Source: Diadema setosum
Taxonomy: Eukaryota; Echinodermata; Echinoidea; Diadematoida; Diadematidae
DNA: 64,000 nt
Assembly (NCBI GenBank): GCA_033980235.1
Contig: CM067075.1
Span: 16,318,844-16,382,843 of the forward strand
Direction: 5' to 3'
Part shown: piece after piece, positions 12,384 through 23,557 of the stretch
Layout of the letters: each line of letters opens with the position of its first letter
How positions within the stretch are numbered: position 1 is the first letter of the stretch
Made by a program: the position numbers and the translations under genes
The notes under the pieces: generated by a model
Seen by the model: the letters and a program-made list of their open reading frames with translations, nothing else
The model's database searches: none
What the model was told of the DNA's origin: nothing

Positions 12384-12695
12384 ATGGGAGACGGTAACAC
12401 AAATGGAATCACCGCATCATACCAGCTTGCCAGTCATGATGTGGTCAGGGATGTCACAATGACGAGCCCGGGAATGAGCTCACAAGATGGACCACAGCTC
12501 AGGGACCTGGGCAAGCTGTTTGATAGGCAGATTGAAATGCTGCAAACGCTGAAAATAGAGGCGTTGAATACCCAACAGGCACTGGAAGGAAAGATCACAC
12601 TCTTGGAGAAAGAGGGCAAGGAACTGAAGGCTAAGCTGATTTCAAGAGAAGAAGAGATTGTGCAGTTGAAACAAGAAATGAAGAAGTTGTCGCAG
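12384..12695 (+). CDS. Death-domain gene coding exon A
   Basis: 104 codons starting MGDGNTNG and ending KKLSQ before GTACAT. The second half (from about LGKLFDRQIEML) is a continuous charged heptad repeat, i.e. a coiled coil. Ends in phase 0. Confidence 0.85.
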
Positions 12696-15600
12696 GTACA
12701 TTGTATGTACATGAAGGCATTTGATTTGTGTGTATGTGTGTGTGTGTGTGTGTGATTGTAAATCACAAAGTGAGCAAGTGCAACCTTGTTTCCCCTGAAT
12801 TTTGCTCTGTTGCTCTGTTGTGTGAAGGACACAGTTTTTTGTTTTTTTCTGAGGTAAAATGTAGTGAGGATAATCATGTGAATATAGTTAGATGGGAATT
12901 TTGTGGGTGATGACATCTGAACCTTCATGTGCATTGAATCAATGCAGCAGTATTAGTAGAATGCATCTGTGACAATTTGAGGAAAATCAGACAATCCATT
13001 TACAAATTATGAATTTTTGAAGTGTCAGTGCTGTCAGCACTGGACGAGCAGACTACTACAGTTTGTGATGTCGCATGCATAGACGAAAAAAAAAATGTAT
13101 ATGTGAAGAGTTTGTTTGCAAAAACCGATAAGTCCATTTTTGAAGATTTTAAAGTACGGCCTCTGTCATAAAGTACAAAATTGTCTTTTAAATGATATAT
13201 TGGTCACTACATATAAAGGTATATTTTTGAAGTTATGATCAAAAGAAGCAAAAATTTTCTTATTATTCTCTTTATTTTTCTTGACCTTTAATCGCAAATA
13301 TCTCCATTTGGCAAATATGGACTTATCGGTTTTTGCAAACAAACTCTTCATATATAATTCAATATGTTTTCACTTTTCTTGCATAATAAAAAGAGCACTT
13401 GATTTGCTTCTTTCAGAAAGCCGGGGGAATAATAATTCCCTAATAGCATATGTCATTAGCAAGTTGAGGGAATGTGCACTTTTTCCAAAAATGAAATTTT
13501 GTGCCCAAAAATGCAAAATTGATGTCGCCACTGTATTATTTGACCTAGGGAGCTTCTAATTTCCATCTCCAAAGTCAAAATTTTGCTTGCCGATCGGGCA
13601 AGTGATTTTTACCATATTTATATTTTCACTTGCCTTTTTTTACAACTTTACTTGCCCTGGGCAAGCTGGCAAGTTCTGCAGAACAGTCTTCTAGCCTGAG
13701 TGCGGGGTCGTCTGATACAGACAGTCCCAATTGGAGAAAGAGGTATGAGGATATGAAAACCATGTATGAGGATCTCAAGCACAGACAGCTCCAAGGATGC
13801 AGTCTACCAGGAAGTGGAAACCACAGGAATAGGGATGTGGTGGTGATGGCATCTCCTCTGATCGGTGCATCTGGCCATGGTGTCCAGGGGGCTGGAGATG
13901 GGGTCAATAGAGAGATATTTCCTACCAGTCTACCTAGCATTCAACAAAAGTCATCTAAGGTGAGCTTGAGCTGTAGCCCACACATTGAAAGCGATTGTGA
14001 AAATAACATTGATATCATAAAGCACAATGCACATACTGTATCCATGTACCATACTCAAGTAACAGAGGTAGCAACTGATTGACAAATTGCCCTACATCAA
14101 CGTAGATAAACACTGAATTGATCAGTGTTTTTGTCCCCGCCGAACGAGTTCGAGCAGGGGACTATGAAACGGGCTCCGTACGTGTGTGTGTCCGTGTGTC
14201 CGTCCGTCTGTGCGTCCGTGTGTGATCAAAATGTTCAAGTTGCTACTTCTCTGTCATTTATGAGCCAATTTTGATTCTGTTTGCTTTATATGATAGCACT
14301 ACATGGGAGCTTTGAAACTTCTACACAGAATTTCAGTTGCGACCTTTGACCTATATTGTACATTTTGCTTCAAAATGCTACTCCTTCGCCATTTCTAACC
14401 CGATTTTGATTCCGTTTGCTTTATGTGATGGCACTAGGTGAGGGCTTCAAAACTTCTACACAGAATTTTTACCTTTGACTTCTTTGACCTTGATTTTTGA
14501 CCTGTATTGTACATTTTGCTACAAAATGCTACTCCTTTGCCATTTCTAACCCAACTTCACTTCCGTTTGCTTTATGTGATGGCACTAGGTGAGGGCTTCA
14601 AAACTTCTACACAGAATTTTGACCCTTGACTTCTTTGACCTTTGACCTTGATTTTTGACCTATATTGTACATTGGCTACAAATTGCTACTCCTTTGCCAT
14701 TTCTAACCCGATTTCGATTCCGTGTTCTTTATGTGATGGCACTAGGTGAGGGCTTCAAAACTTCTACACAGAATTTTGACCTTTGACTTCTTTGACCTTT
14801 GACCTTGATTTTTTTACCTATATTGTACATTGGCTACAAAATGCTACTCCTTCGCCATTTCTAACCCGATTTTGATTCCGTTTGCTTTTTGTGATGGCAC
14901 TAGGTGAGGGCTTCAAAACTTCTACACAGAATTTTGACCTTTGACTTCTTTGACCTTTGACCTTGATTTTTTACTGATATTGTACATTTTGCTACTAAAT
15001 GCTACTTCCGGCGGGGACATATTTTACGCACCGCGTAATTTCTACTTTTCCTTGTTCATCTTGTATTAAGTTTGTATTGCTGTCTTAAGCTTAACAATAA
15101 AATGTTTGGAACAATTTAAGACATAATATCGACAGTCCTCTGCGCTTTCATATTTACAGGCTTTGCAATTGGTGGAAGTGGACCATGCCTACGATTTAGC
15201 CGATAGAGTGAGCGTTACACAGTTCAGGCACGTTCTTCGTAAGCTGCATGTGTCAGACACTGACATTGCGAACCTTGACATGAACAGACTGGATGCCAAG
15301 GAGTTTTTTGTCCAAGGCATTCAATTGTGGAAGAGTGAAGCTGGAGGAAAAGCCAATGTCCAAGCTCTGATCAAAGCACTGTTGGATCTCAAACAGTGTT
15401 TGCAGGCTCAGGAGTTCTGCAATCAGTTTGGCTTTGTATGTCCTCTGGAAGAGAAAGGTTAGATGACCTATCATTTTTTGTGTACCGTAAAACCAGAAAT
15501 ATGAATTCGTGGCATGAAATATTCGCAGAGTAGTACTGCCGGTCTTTTTCTTGCCTCCTTGTGAAATTTGCAAAAATTTCGTGCACGCAAACATTTCTGG

Positions 15601-18600
15601 CTTTACAGTATACATCTGTGTGTGTTTTTTTGCTTTCTACCTTTGTTGTTTTTGCTTTCTTCTAATTCAGGTGTACTCTGTTCATATGGGAAATGTGATG
15701 AGCATTATGTGTGCATATACTTCTGCTACTGCATGTTGGCAAACAGCCATCAGCCACCACAAACGTCCCGCACCATTTGCAGTCTGACTGGCGTATGGCC
15801 ATAGATACTTGCTTGGATTAATGTCACAAATTTATGCAAATTGACACAACAAAATTTGATGCAACTGTAAAAGATTAATACCATTACATTTTTCATTTGC
15901 ACTCTTGTACCCAAATTTTTATTCATTATGGACTTTGTAAGATATTCAGAAGTAAATACTACCCCTGTATTTTTTTGTATACCAACCATTTGACAAGAAA
16001 GGATTATGATTGTTGACCGTTGTAAATTAAGTGAGTGCGGTATATCAAATGAAATATTGACTGTTTTTTCATGGAGGAGGGAAGGTTCATGGTTAAAATT
16101 ATTTTCCCTTCATGATTTTTCTACAGTGCTATGCCCCTTGACTTTGTCTCGGGGTGTGACACTTTGGAGAAATTACCTCTGGGCCATGTCCCTCAAAGCA
16201 GTCAATATTTGTTCAGTATGCTATTGTAGTTAGCTATGTACATAATTGGTGCACAAGGTTAAATAGGTCATGCTTAAAAGGGATATAACAACACTCATTT
16301 TAAAGGAATTCTTCTCTTATGGCTGGCAAGTTTCACTTACACATTTTGCCTTATTATTTCTTTCCTTCTCTGTTTTCCCTTCCCCCAGATGAACGTCCAT
16401 CTCAGATAAGTGTTTTCCAAGACTTCACTGATGGTGGTAAGTTTCTTTAGAACACCTTATTTGCCCAGTACAACTTTTGTCCTATCTGATCACTTGCCAA
16501 GTGTGACTTCCGGCACAAATGCAGGTACAACAAAATGTATCGAGAGCTTTTTTTTTTTCTATTTTAGGTACACACTAACTCCAGCAGATCCATGATGACT
16601 ATTGTAAAAATGGAGATTATTGACCAAGTATTTTTTTTTTTTTTTTTTTGCGCTCAACAAGATAAGATGAACTTTGTGTGTTCCTATTTGCGGCGAATCA
16701 AAACATTAACTAGTGTTACATATAAAAACAAATATATGCATCCGTTTATTTTCGCTCTGGTTTCTAGTCATGTGGAATGCATGCAAAATTTCTGATCTTT
16801 CGTGGAGAGTGAATGAGAGCATTAGGTACTGTAAGACCAGGGGCCAGACTCAGATATTGTTTCTCGTACTAATTTGCTTTGACAAAACGTGGTGCTGTGA
16901 GTTTACTCTTACTACCAAAGTAAACTTGCACATAGACTGGAGTTTCACTCTTTCAAGTTTGTCTATTTTTGATATTGTTTACAAGTAATTTTAAAGGGTG
17001 TGTACAGTTCTGGTCGAGGTGAAGATATAGCTTTTTACGTTTTGTGAGATATTCAGAAACCACTCTATGAGATGTCAAAGAGCGTGCAGTTCTAAGGGGT
17101 ATCAAAAGTTTATTCGATGAAAATCGGTTTTGAAATGGCTGAGATATCCAAAAACAAGGTGAAACAAGGAGATACTAATAAAGTTGGGGCATGTCGCTTT
17201 TTATTATTAGCACTTTTTTGGATATCTCAGCCATCTGTAAACCAATTTTCATCAAATAAACGTTGAATCCTTCTTAAAATTACATGCTCTTTCATATTTC
17301 ATAAGAGGCTTTTCATTATCTCACTTAGGAATGTTCAAAACATGAATCCCTACCTCAACCAGTACTGTACAGTCCCTTTAATGCATCCAGATCCATTCTT
17401 TCTTTTTTTTTTCTTTTTCTTTGTTGTTTGGTTGTAGATTCTCCAGCAGTGTTTACACAGGCATACACCCCCAAGTCCAAGCTGGATACCATCTTGCATC
17501 CATTCATGCTGGATCCCAATGGGTTTGATGATCTCAACCAGAGTCTTTCCAATCAGTCATCATTTGATGGAGAGGAGGTGGAGAAATTTGCCAAGCTCTT
17601 CAACATTAAGTCGCGCGACTATGACCTCTTCAAAAGTGCCATTTCTGTGGTACGCATTTTTATGGCCAGTATGCATCAAACATGATATCTTCATGTAGAC
17701 AAGGACATTATGAGTACTTTAGATTGGGAACAACAATGCACACAATGAGTTTGTAAAATAGCTTACTTCTTATAATTATGGTCTTAAAGGGTAGATTGTC
17801 ACCTTCAAATAGATGCATAACTTGCTCAGTATCATTGAAACAACCCTAGAAGCTTAATTTCTTTTATAGAAAGCAGTTGATTAAAGGGAAATTGAGATAC
17901 TGACTTTCAAAGTATTCAACCATGTGAGTGTATGGCCATTGCAGAGTGATCTGTGTCAAATTTTGCATGGCACAAAAAAATTTGGAATCCCATTTCATAG
18001 AAACCATTAGAAATAAAAGGTATTATTCTGAATATGACATGCTTTTTTAAGTACAGCCTTTATGCTTATTCTTCAAAATGTGGACTTCTATCTGGGTCAG
18101 GCAAAGTTACACAGGGTTATATGATAGCGTAAATTTCAGACCATCATTTCTTCCCATCATCAAATATGAAAAAAACAAAATGAGATTTTCATTCAAGGCA
18201 TTACTGAAGCATGTAATAACTATTTTCTGCCCAACAAATAAATCAGTCTGTCAGCAATTTTGTGTGATGAAAGATTATAAACCCCTGGCTTATGATATAA
18301 TGTGGGTTCCTTCCACCATTATCAACAGGTTTTGTCCATCTACTCTTTCACATTCTCTGTGGATTACCAGTTTTATAGATTTTGCCTTAGCTAGTGGTCA
18401 TATTTTGAAACTCTTGACTTCTACTCTGTGAAATTCATAACTTTCCATGAACACTCATAAATTCTTCAAATCACAAAGATATGCTCATTTGCATTTGAAT
18501 GTCATCAGATGTCATATGATTGCTTCACTGTTAAGAGCATTTATTTATGGGTAAGCATCTAGTTGGACTCGGACTGTCTACGAATTGTCAAAAGTTTTGA

Positions 18601-20914
18601 TAAAAACCTGGAAATTAGAATTGGCTGTGTCTTGATGAAATGTTGATGAAATATTTGCCAGGCTGGAGAAACAGTTGGACCAGATGTGATACTTGAAGCG
18701 TGGGCAGAGGTTGAAGTTCAGAAGACGCCTTCGAGCAGAAAGCAGTCTGTGCATAGCCTTGGGAAAGTTTTACGTGAGCTGCAACGAAGAGATATCCGTC
18801 ACATTCTCCTCAGTCACCTTGAAAGTGGACTGCTAGGTGAGGACGATCAGAACTTCCAAGTTATTGTCAGAGCCCGAAATTCATTAATATATTTGCTAAA
18901 TTAAGGAAGTTGTCAGTATGATGGCTTTACCAGTAAGCAAAACTTGAGATGATAGTATACAAAATATTGAAGGTATCGTATAGTTTTGGTCGAGACCTAG
19001 TTTCAGGTTTCTAACATTTTTTGGTGAGATAATGAGAAACATCTTATAAAATATGAAAGAGCATGTAATTCCATGAGGAATTCAATTTTTATTTGATGAA
19101 AATTGGTTTTGAAATGGCTGAGATATCCAAAACAGAGCGATTCTAATAAATTGTGGGACCCACCTTTTATTACCATCGCTTTGTTTTACTTTGTTTTGGA
19201 TGTTTCAGTCATTCCAAACCCGATTTTCATCAAATAAACTTTGAATTCCTCTTAAAATGGTATGCACAGTACTATTTCCTAAGTGTTTTCTTGGTATCTT
19301 GCAAAAAAGTTAAAAGCCCAATACTCATCTCCACCAATACTGTGCCATCCCTTTAAGTTCGACCAGGGCCATCTAGTGCACATCCATGACTGCTGTGGGG
19401 TGATCTTACAAATATAGAAGGGACGGTTCCCCTAACTAGGAATAAATTTGCTATCAAAAAGGGGTAAAGCCTGATAAAATCACCAGTGTGTATCCAGGGT
19501 GAATGAAAATGTAAAATGACATACTTTTTTTTTAGAGCAATCATGTGCATCATGATTTTCTTTACCTGACTAATCTTTTGTTGATACTCATTTGATTAAT
19601 AATGATATATGCTTTCATCATTTGTCATTCTTTATTTGTATTGTAAAACATATTTAAATCTATCTATGCTATGAAAGTCTACAGATATTATATATTGGAT
19701 CAAGAGCAATTACTTCCAAACAAGTGATTCTAAATATCATCTCTTATTCACAGGGCCATGGTTGGATAATAAGGTGTTCTTCCGTGACAAGCGAGTGCCT
19801 TACTCTTTTGCTAGAGATTTAGGACATCTTCTGTCAAGCAGTATGATAGGTAAGTTGATGTGTTTCCAGTTTTACAACTCTCCTTGTGTAGTCTTGATTA
19901 TTTTTTTTTTCCATTCATAGTCATATTTGCTGATAAGCTGGCTTTGTGAATAGTCTGTCATGCTTTGTAGGACAGTCACACCAACCACTAGATGGACACT
20001 GGCTGTTAAAACTTGATATCAGTCATATGAAAAATAAGAAAATAACAAGTAGCTAAAGGGGCTTCCATAATATAATTAAGTGTGTGATATACAAAACTTA
20101 ATTCTATTACCTATGTATGTTTCTTTTTGCATGTTTAAGATTAGTGTGAATTTATGTTAGTATGCAGTCAAATCTGTCATAGTGGCCACCTTGTCTAATG
20201 TGACTGTTGGCCACTTAACCCTTTACCAGTAGCTCGTATGTTGAAGGATTGCAACATAATTTACAATTCTTTTCTGAGAGATGCTATACATTCTCTTTCA
20301 CACAGTTTTGCTCCTGACAAACTAAAGCTATCAAGACCAATGTCTGAATGTACGCTTTTATGACTGTGACAGTCAGTGTGCTGTGAAGTGACAGTGTTAT
20401 GTCTGTTGTGTTTTCAGTTTGAAAACAGCTTAGAACAGTTTATTTATTTCAGCCATAAAAAGGATTTCACTTTGACAGGTGATTTAAAATCTTTGGAAAC
20501 AATTCATTCCCTCGGTTGCAGAGACTCAAGCTTATATGACAAAAGTAATGCTGGGTGGGAGAAAGCTAAATCTTAAGCAGGAGACATGAGCAGAAGAGTT
20601 GGAGTTTAGTTTATGTGGTTGGCAGCATGAATGTTACATTAAAATTGCGTGAATCAAGTATTCATGATTAACAGAATTTCAAGTGACCCACCTCAACCTC
20701 TTATACAGGACAGGCAGATTGGCACATCTTTGCCAGTGATGTTGGCTTCAGTGAGTTTATCAAGCAATTTGAACAAAGGCCAAATCCAGGCATGGAGGTG
20801 CTGGACGCCTGGAAGACAAGAAAAGAAAGCACCATTGGATATCTGTACTCATGGGCAAAGGAGAAAGATCGCATGGATATTGTGAAGGTGTTGGAAGAAG
20901 GGGACAAGCATTAG
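12384..20914 (+). CDS. Coiled-coil protein with three tandem death-domain-like modules
   Basis: Eight exons (12384-12695, 13687-13959, 15160-15457, 16389-16436, 17438-17649, 18662-18836, 19754-19849, 20709-20914) join with matching phases to 540 codons including TAG, about 539 residues. Residues ~50-104 are a Glu/Lys/Leu heptad-rich coiled coil and ~105-195 a Ser/Gly-rich linker. Residues ~198-290, ~355-437 and ~443-535 each look like a death-fold helical bundle; the Trp-containing helix is followed by a (V/I)xxLxxxL helix and a (D/E)IxxxLL/VLE type C-terminal helix. Death domains mediate homotypic assembly in apoptosis, Toll and NF-kB signalling, so an intracellular adaptor is the likely role. 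No kinase, caspase, membrane segment or signal peptide is seen. The ATG at 12384 has a good context (AAAATGG), but the frame stays open to the acceptor, so extra N-terminal residues are possible. Exon B's start is the least certain junction. Confidence 0.8.
12910..13515. mobile_element. Degenerate TTAAAGGACAAG-type MITE with nested foldback
   Basis: Its left arm (from about 12910, containing CAGTATTAGTAGAA and GAGGAAAATCAGACAATCC) and its right part (from 13351, GCATAATAAAAAGAGCACTT) match the intact copy at 11585-12156. The middle is interrupted by the foldback at 13104-13350. It lies in the intron between exons A and B. Confidence 0.6.
13104..13350. mobile_element. Foldback element with 34-bp perfect arms
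   Basis: Arms at 13104-13137 (begins TGAAGAGTTTGTTTGC) and 13317-13350 (ends GCAAACAAACTCTTCA) are exact inverse complements. The interior of about 180 bp has further partial pairing. It is inserted within an older MITE. Confidence 0.75.
13687..13959 (+). CDS. Death-domain gene coding exon B
   Basis: 91 codons from SSSLSAGSSDTDSP to QQKSSK before GTGAGC. It is rich in Ser/Gly/Arg and contains a short charged helix (NWRKRYEDMKTMYEDLKHR). The acceptor was chosen as GAACAG at 13681-13686 because it keeps phase 0; the nearer TTCTGCAG would give a stop. An intervening unseen exon cannot be excluded. Confidence 0.65.
14131..15045 (+). mobile_element. Family B Helitron/HINE-like element
   Basis: It starts TTGTCCCCGCCGAACGAG and folds on GAGCAGGGGAC. 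A GTCCGTCCG/GTGTGTCC array (14180-14225) follows, then five direct repeats of about 150 bp (CCATTTCTAACCCGATTT, then GTGATGGCACTAGGTGAGGG and TTGACCTTTGACCTTG blocks). It ends with GGCGGGGACA, the hairpin TTACGC-ACC-GCGTAA (15024-15038) and TTTCTAC followed by TT, one base off CTAG. It occupies the intron between exons B and C. Confidence 0.65.
15160..15457 (+). CDS. Death-domain gene coding exon C (death domain 1)
   Basis: 99 codons plus one base. The helices VTQFRHVLRKLHVSDTDI, FFVQGIQLWKSEAGGKANV and ALIKALLDLKQCLQAQEF have the spacing of death-domain helices 1-6, including the helix-4 Trp. Donor AAAG|GTTAGA. The whole module lies in one exon. Confidence 0.8.
15483..15610. mobile_element. 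TACYGTAAAACCAGAAAT MITE
   Basis: TACCGTAAAACCAGAAAT at the left and ATTTCTGGCTTTACAGTA at the right form the TIR; length 128 bp, with TA at both tips. It is related to the copy at about 46022-46992 and, more distantly, to the TACTGTAAAAGTGGAAAT elements. Confidence 0.7.
16053..16209. mobile_element. Foldback family F, copy 1 (degenerate)
   Basis: AATATTGACTG at the left and CAGTCAATATT at the right bracket an imperfect hairpin whose centre (GTGCTATGCCCCTTGACTTT) matches the centre of the copy at 23558-23722. It lies in the intron between exons C and D. Confidence 0.6.
16389..16436 (+). CDS. Death-domain gene microexon D
   Basis: 48 bp between CCCCCAG and GTAAGT, phase 1 to phase 1. It adds DERPSQISVFQDFTDG. 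It is a symmetric microexon, so skipping it would keep the frame. Confidence 0.75.
16991..17381. mobile_element. TTAAAGGG-TGTACAG MITE, copy 1
   Basis: TTAAAGGGTGTGTACAGTTC at the left and ACTGTACAGTCCCTTTAA at the right form the TIR. Inner arms (CAAAAGTTTATTCGATGAAA and its inverse near 17230-17270) pair further. It lies in the intron before exon E. Relatives lie at 18970-19355 and around 37054-37545. Confidence 0.75.
17438..17649 (+). CDS. Death-domain gene coding exon E (start of death domain 2)
   Basis: 70 codons plus the two bases completing a split Asp codon. An unstructured DSPAVFTQAYTPKSKLD is followed by a helix EEVEKFAKLFNIKSRDYDLF, the first helices of the second death-fold module. 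Donor GTG|GTACGC. Confidence 0.8.
18662..18836 (+). CDS. Death-domain gene coding exon F (rest of death domain 2)
   Basis: 58 codons plus one base. VILEAWAEVEVQ carries the helix-4 Trp, and SLGKVLRELQRRDIRHILLS gives the last helices. The acceptor (TTTGCCAG) has a weak pyrimidine tract. Donor CTAG|GTGAGG, phase 1. Confidence 0.75.
18970..19355. mobile_element. TTAAAGGG-TGTACAG MITE, copy 2 (decayed left end)
   Basis: It shares the body of the 16991-17381 copy (GAAATGGCTGAGATATCCAA and its partner) and ends TGTGCCATCCCTTTAA. The left TIR is degraded. Same orientation as copy 1; lies in the intron before exon G. Confidence 0.65.
19754..19849 (+). CDS. Death-domain gene coding exon G (start of death domain 3)
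   Basis: 96 bp, phase 1 to phase 1, with clean CACAG and GTAAGT borders. GPWLDNKVFFRDK leads into PYSFARDLGHLLSSSMIG, helix 1 of the third module. Confidence 0.75.
20709..20914 (+). CDS. Death-domain gene terminal exon H (death domain 3)
   Basis: 67 codons then TAG (20912-20914). DWHIFASDVGFSEFIKQFEQ, then PGMEVLDAWKTRKESTIGYL and RMDIVKVLEEGDKH. This is the clearest death-domain signature of the three: a DWxxFAxDxG start, V-L-x-x-W in helix 4 and a DIVKVLEEG end. Confidence 0.85.
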
Positions 20915-22102
20915 TTAGTATCATGTCTTCCATATTTCGATCCTACCAGTATTTGAGCTGAACACAAGGTATCTGCGACTTCTGCGACTTGATAGAAGCT
21001 GTTGGATCATCTAGCATTGAGAAATACAGGAAAGTAGATTAAGCTAAAGGATTTGTACATGCAATTACACTGTTGATTATGAATAAATAAGATTGTGACA
21101 TGGACTTACTCTTTTTGTATTACTTACAATATTGATAGATTCTGTGTTGGCCTTTCACACTTGTGAGGTGCTGAAGGAACTTTGCTTTAGATAACGGAAC
21201 TTGGCAGAAATAAACAGACCCATATTCTTCAACGTGTAATTACACAATGCATGGAATAAGAGATCCACATTTTCTGGGTGGTAAAATAAAAGTCAAATCA
21301 ATATTTTGGTAGTCATGATGGTTGAACAGACAAACTGCATTGTGTTGCCCTGAGGAAGTTCACATCTGATTATACTATATTTGCAATTATGATATACATC
21401 TGTAAATGTGTTAATGTAAGGTGTGCCGATACAAGCTGTGCTTTTTGGTGCTAATGCCCCCTCCAATGTACATACATTGTCATTGTATACACAATTCATT
21501 GTAATGATATGATATTGCAGGAAATAAATGGTACTATTGACTGAATTGAAATTAATTTTCTGAGATTTGAGGACATAGCAGGATTTCAGTCGACTTCAGT
21601 ACTTCTAATTTGATAGATTTTAAATTACTGGTTCCAGCACAGTTTGCTTGACAGTAGGGAACATTGCTCTTGATTTGTAACTTTGTGAATAAGGTGACTT
21701 TAGGTTGTAAAGTTTATGGATTACACTGTGTTCATTATGTTTAATTATGGTACCTTTCAAAGTTGATTTAAGTCAGTTTGTGTGTATAGATGCTTTGATA
21801 CCTTGATACTGTAATGTTTACCTTGTAAGTGGAGTTCCTCAGGGAAGGTGTGAGTACTCTATCGATTGTTAACTTAAAACAAGTCATGACTGTTACCACC
21901 GCACACCTTACCCCATTTCATTTTCATGTAAAGAAGTATTCAGTTAGGGTTACAATATTATCAGGATTATGTTAATTAGACTTTAAAACTTGACCAATTT
22001 TACCCAGAATTCTGCATCAAGTATTATTATGCCCCATGAATCTCAGGGTATTCTTTTGCTACCATACATAGTTCTTCATTGACTCAAAGTCATGGGTGCT
22101 TA
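20915..22102. other. 3' UTR of death-domain gene and intergenic DNA
   Basis: AATAAA at 21082-21087 is the first good poly(A) signal, 168 nt after the stop. Further AATAAA copies at about 21211 and 21523 could serve longer forms. No other gene is seen. Confidence 0.5.
21082..21087 (+). terminator. Candidate poly(A) signal of death-domain gene
   Basis: AATAAA within GAATAAATAAGATTGTGACA, a spacing after the TAG stop that is usual for animal 3' UTRs. Confidence 0.5.
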
Positions 22103-22143
22103 TTATGCCTCTGCCATGAAGTGGTGCCGGATGCATTATTTCT
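22103..22143 (+). mobile_element. Truncated family A end
   Basis: Only the starting hairpin of family A remains (TTATGCCTCTGCCATGAAGT, then GGTGCCGGATGCATTAT), about 210 bp upstream of the full copy at 22355. Confidence 0.65.
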
Positions 22144-22354
22144 ACTGCCTTGCCCTACATCATTTCTGTACCCACTACATGTATTGACAATTTGTTTGTC
22201 AGGATAATAGAAATTATGCTTTGAAATCTATTAAAGATAAATTATGTACACCGAGTTACTCTTTCACAAATTATGAATTGCCTTTTTTCTTCTTCTTCTT
22301 TTCCCCCAAAAACTCAGTATTATAGTAAATCACAATGAGGTATTCTTAGTGTTT

Positions 22355-23472
22355 TTATGCCTCCGCCACGAAGTGGTGCCGGAGGCATTATGTTTTTGTG
22401 TTGTCCGTTCGTCCGTCCGTCCGTAATGAATTTTGTGGACAGCGTAACTAAAAAACCTTTTGAGGTATCCTAATGAAACTTGGCATGTATGTGTATTAGG
22501 GGATGAAGTTGTGCCTATCAACTTTTGGGTGCACATGCTCAAGGTCAAAGGTCAAAAGGTCATGGTCAAATGCTTAAAATTTCACTATTTCCCCCATATC
22601 TATGCAATGCCTGAAGATATTTTCTTTAAACTTAGTGTATACATGTATTATCCAATTAAGATTCTCTGGTGAAAGTTTGGGTCATGAGGTCAAAGGTTAA
22701 AGGTCAAAAGGTCAAGTAAAAATGTTGAAATTTTGTTTTTTTCTCCGTATCTTGGAAATTGTTCAAGGTATCTTCATGGAACATAGTATATAAGCATGTA
22801 CTGATGGGCAGTGGTTATCTAGGGAATTTGGGGTTCATGGGGTCAAAGGTAAGGGGTCAAAGGTCAAGGGCAATACTTCAAAATTGTACTATTTCCCTTA
22901 TGTATGCAATGCCAGCAGGATAATTAGTTTAAAACTTGGTGTATGCATGTATAACCCAATAGAGATTCTCTGGGATTTTTTTTTTTTGCCTCAAAGGTCA
23001 AAAGGTCAAAGATCAAGTGAAAGTGCTGAACTTACTTCTTTCTCCATATCTCGGAAGTGGCTCAAGTTATCTTGAAACTTAGTACGTATTTATGTATGTT
23101 CTGCCTGACAGTGATTCTCTTATAAATCTTAGGGTCAAAGGCCAGATGAAAATGATAACAATTTACTGTTCAATACAGAAATTGCACTTTTTCTCCATAC
23201 CTTGAAAATTACTCAATGCATAAACTTATGAAAGGGTCAAAGTCAAGTTAAAGTTCTTAAATCCCCATATACATGCTTTAAATTCCTATTCATCCAATTA
23301 AACATAGGTCAAGGAAGGTGAACATTCAACACATTTGTGACAAACATGTCATTTCAATATTTTGCCAATTTTGTGCAAATGTACTCACACATTGTCCACA
23401 TGTACTATAGACCTATTAGAAGAATCATGCATTATGGTGGAGGTATACCTGTCACCATAGCGACATTTCTAG
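22355..23472 (+). mobile_element. Family A Helitron/HINE-like element, copy 2
   Basis: Nearly collinear with copy 1: TTATGCCTCCGCC start, GTCCGTCC array (about 22405-22423), AGGTCAAAGGTCA-type blocks, and the end GGTGGAGGTATACCTGTCACC, CATAGCGAC, ATTTCTAG, then T. Divergence from copy 1 is visible but modest, so it is a fairly recent family. Confidence 0.75.
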
Positions 23473-23557
23473 TTGTTTTCTTATATATTCAATCTGTTGC
23501 ACACATGACCAATGGGATCACGGCCAGTAACACAGGTACATTGCAGAGTGGTAGTAA

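Noticed and set aside
12434..12934. 166-codon - strand ORF
   Set aside because: Antisense of the death-domain exon A plus a TG microsatellite; the + strand exon has coiled-coil coding and proper splice sites.
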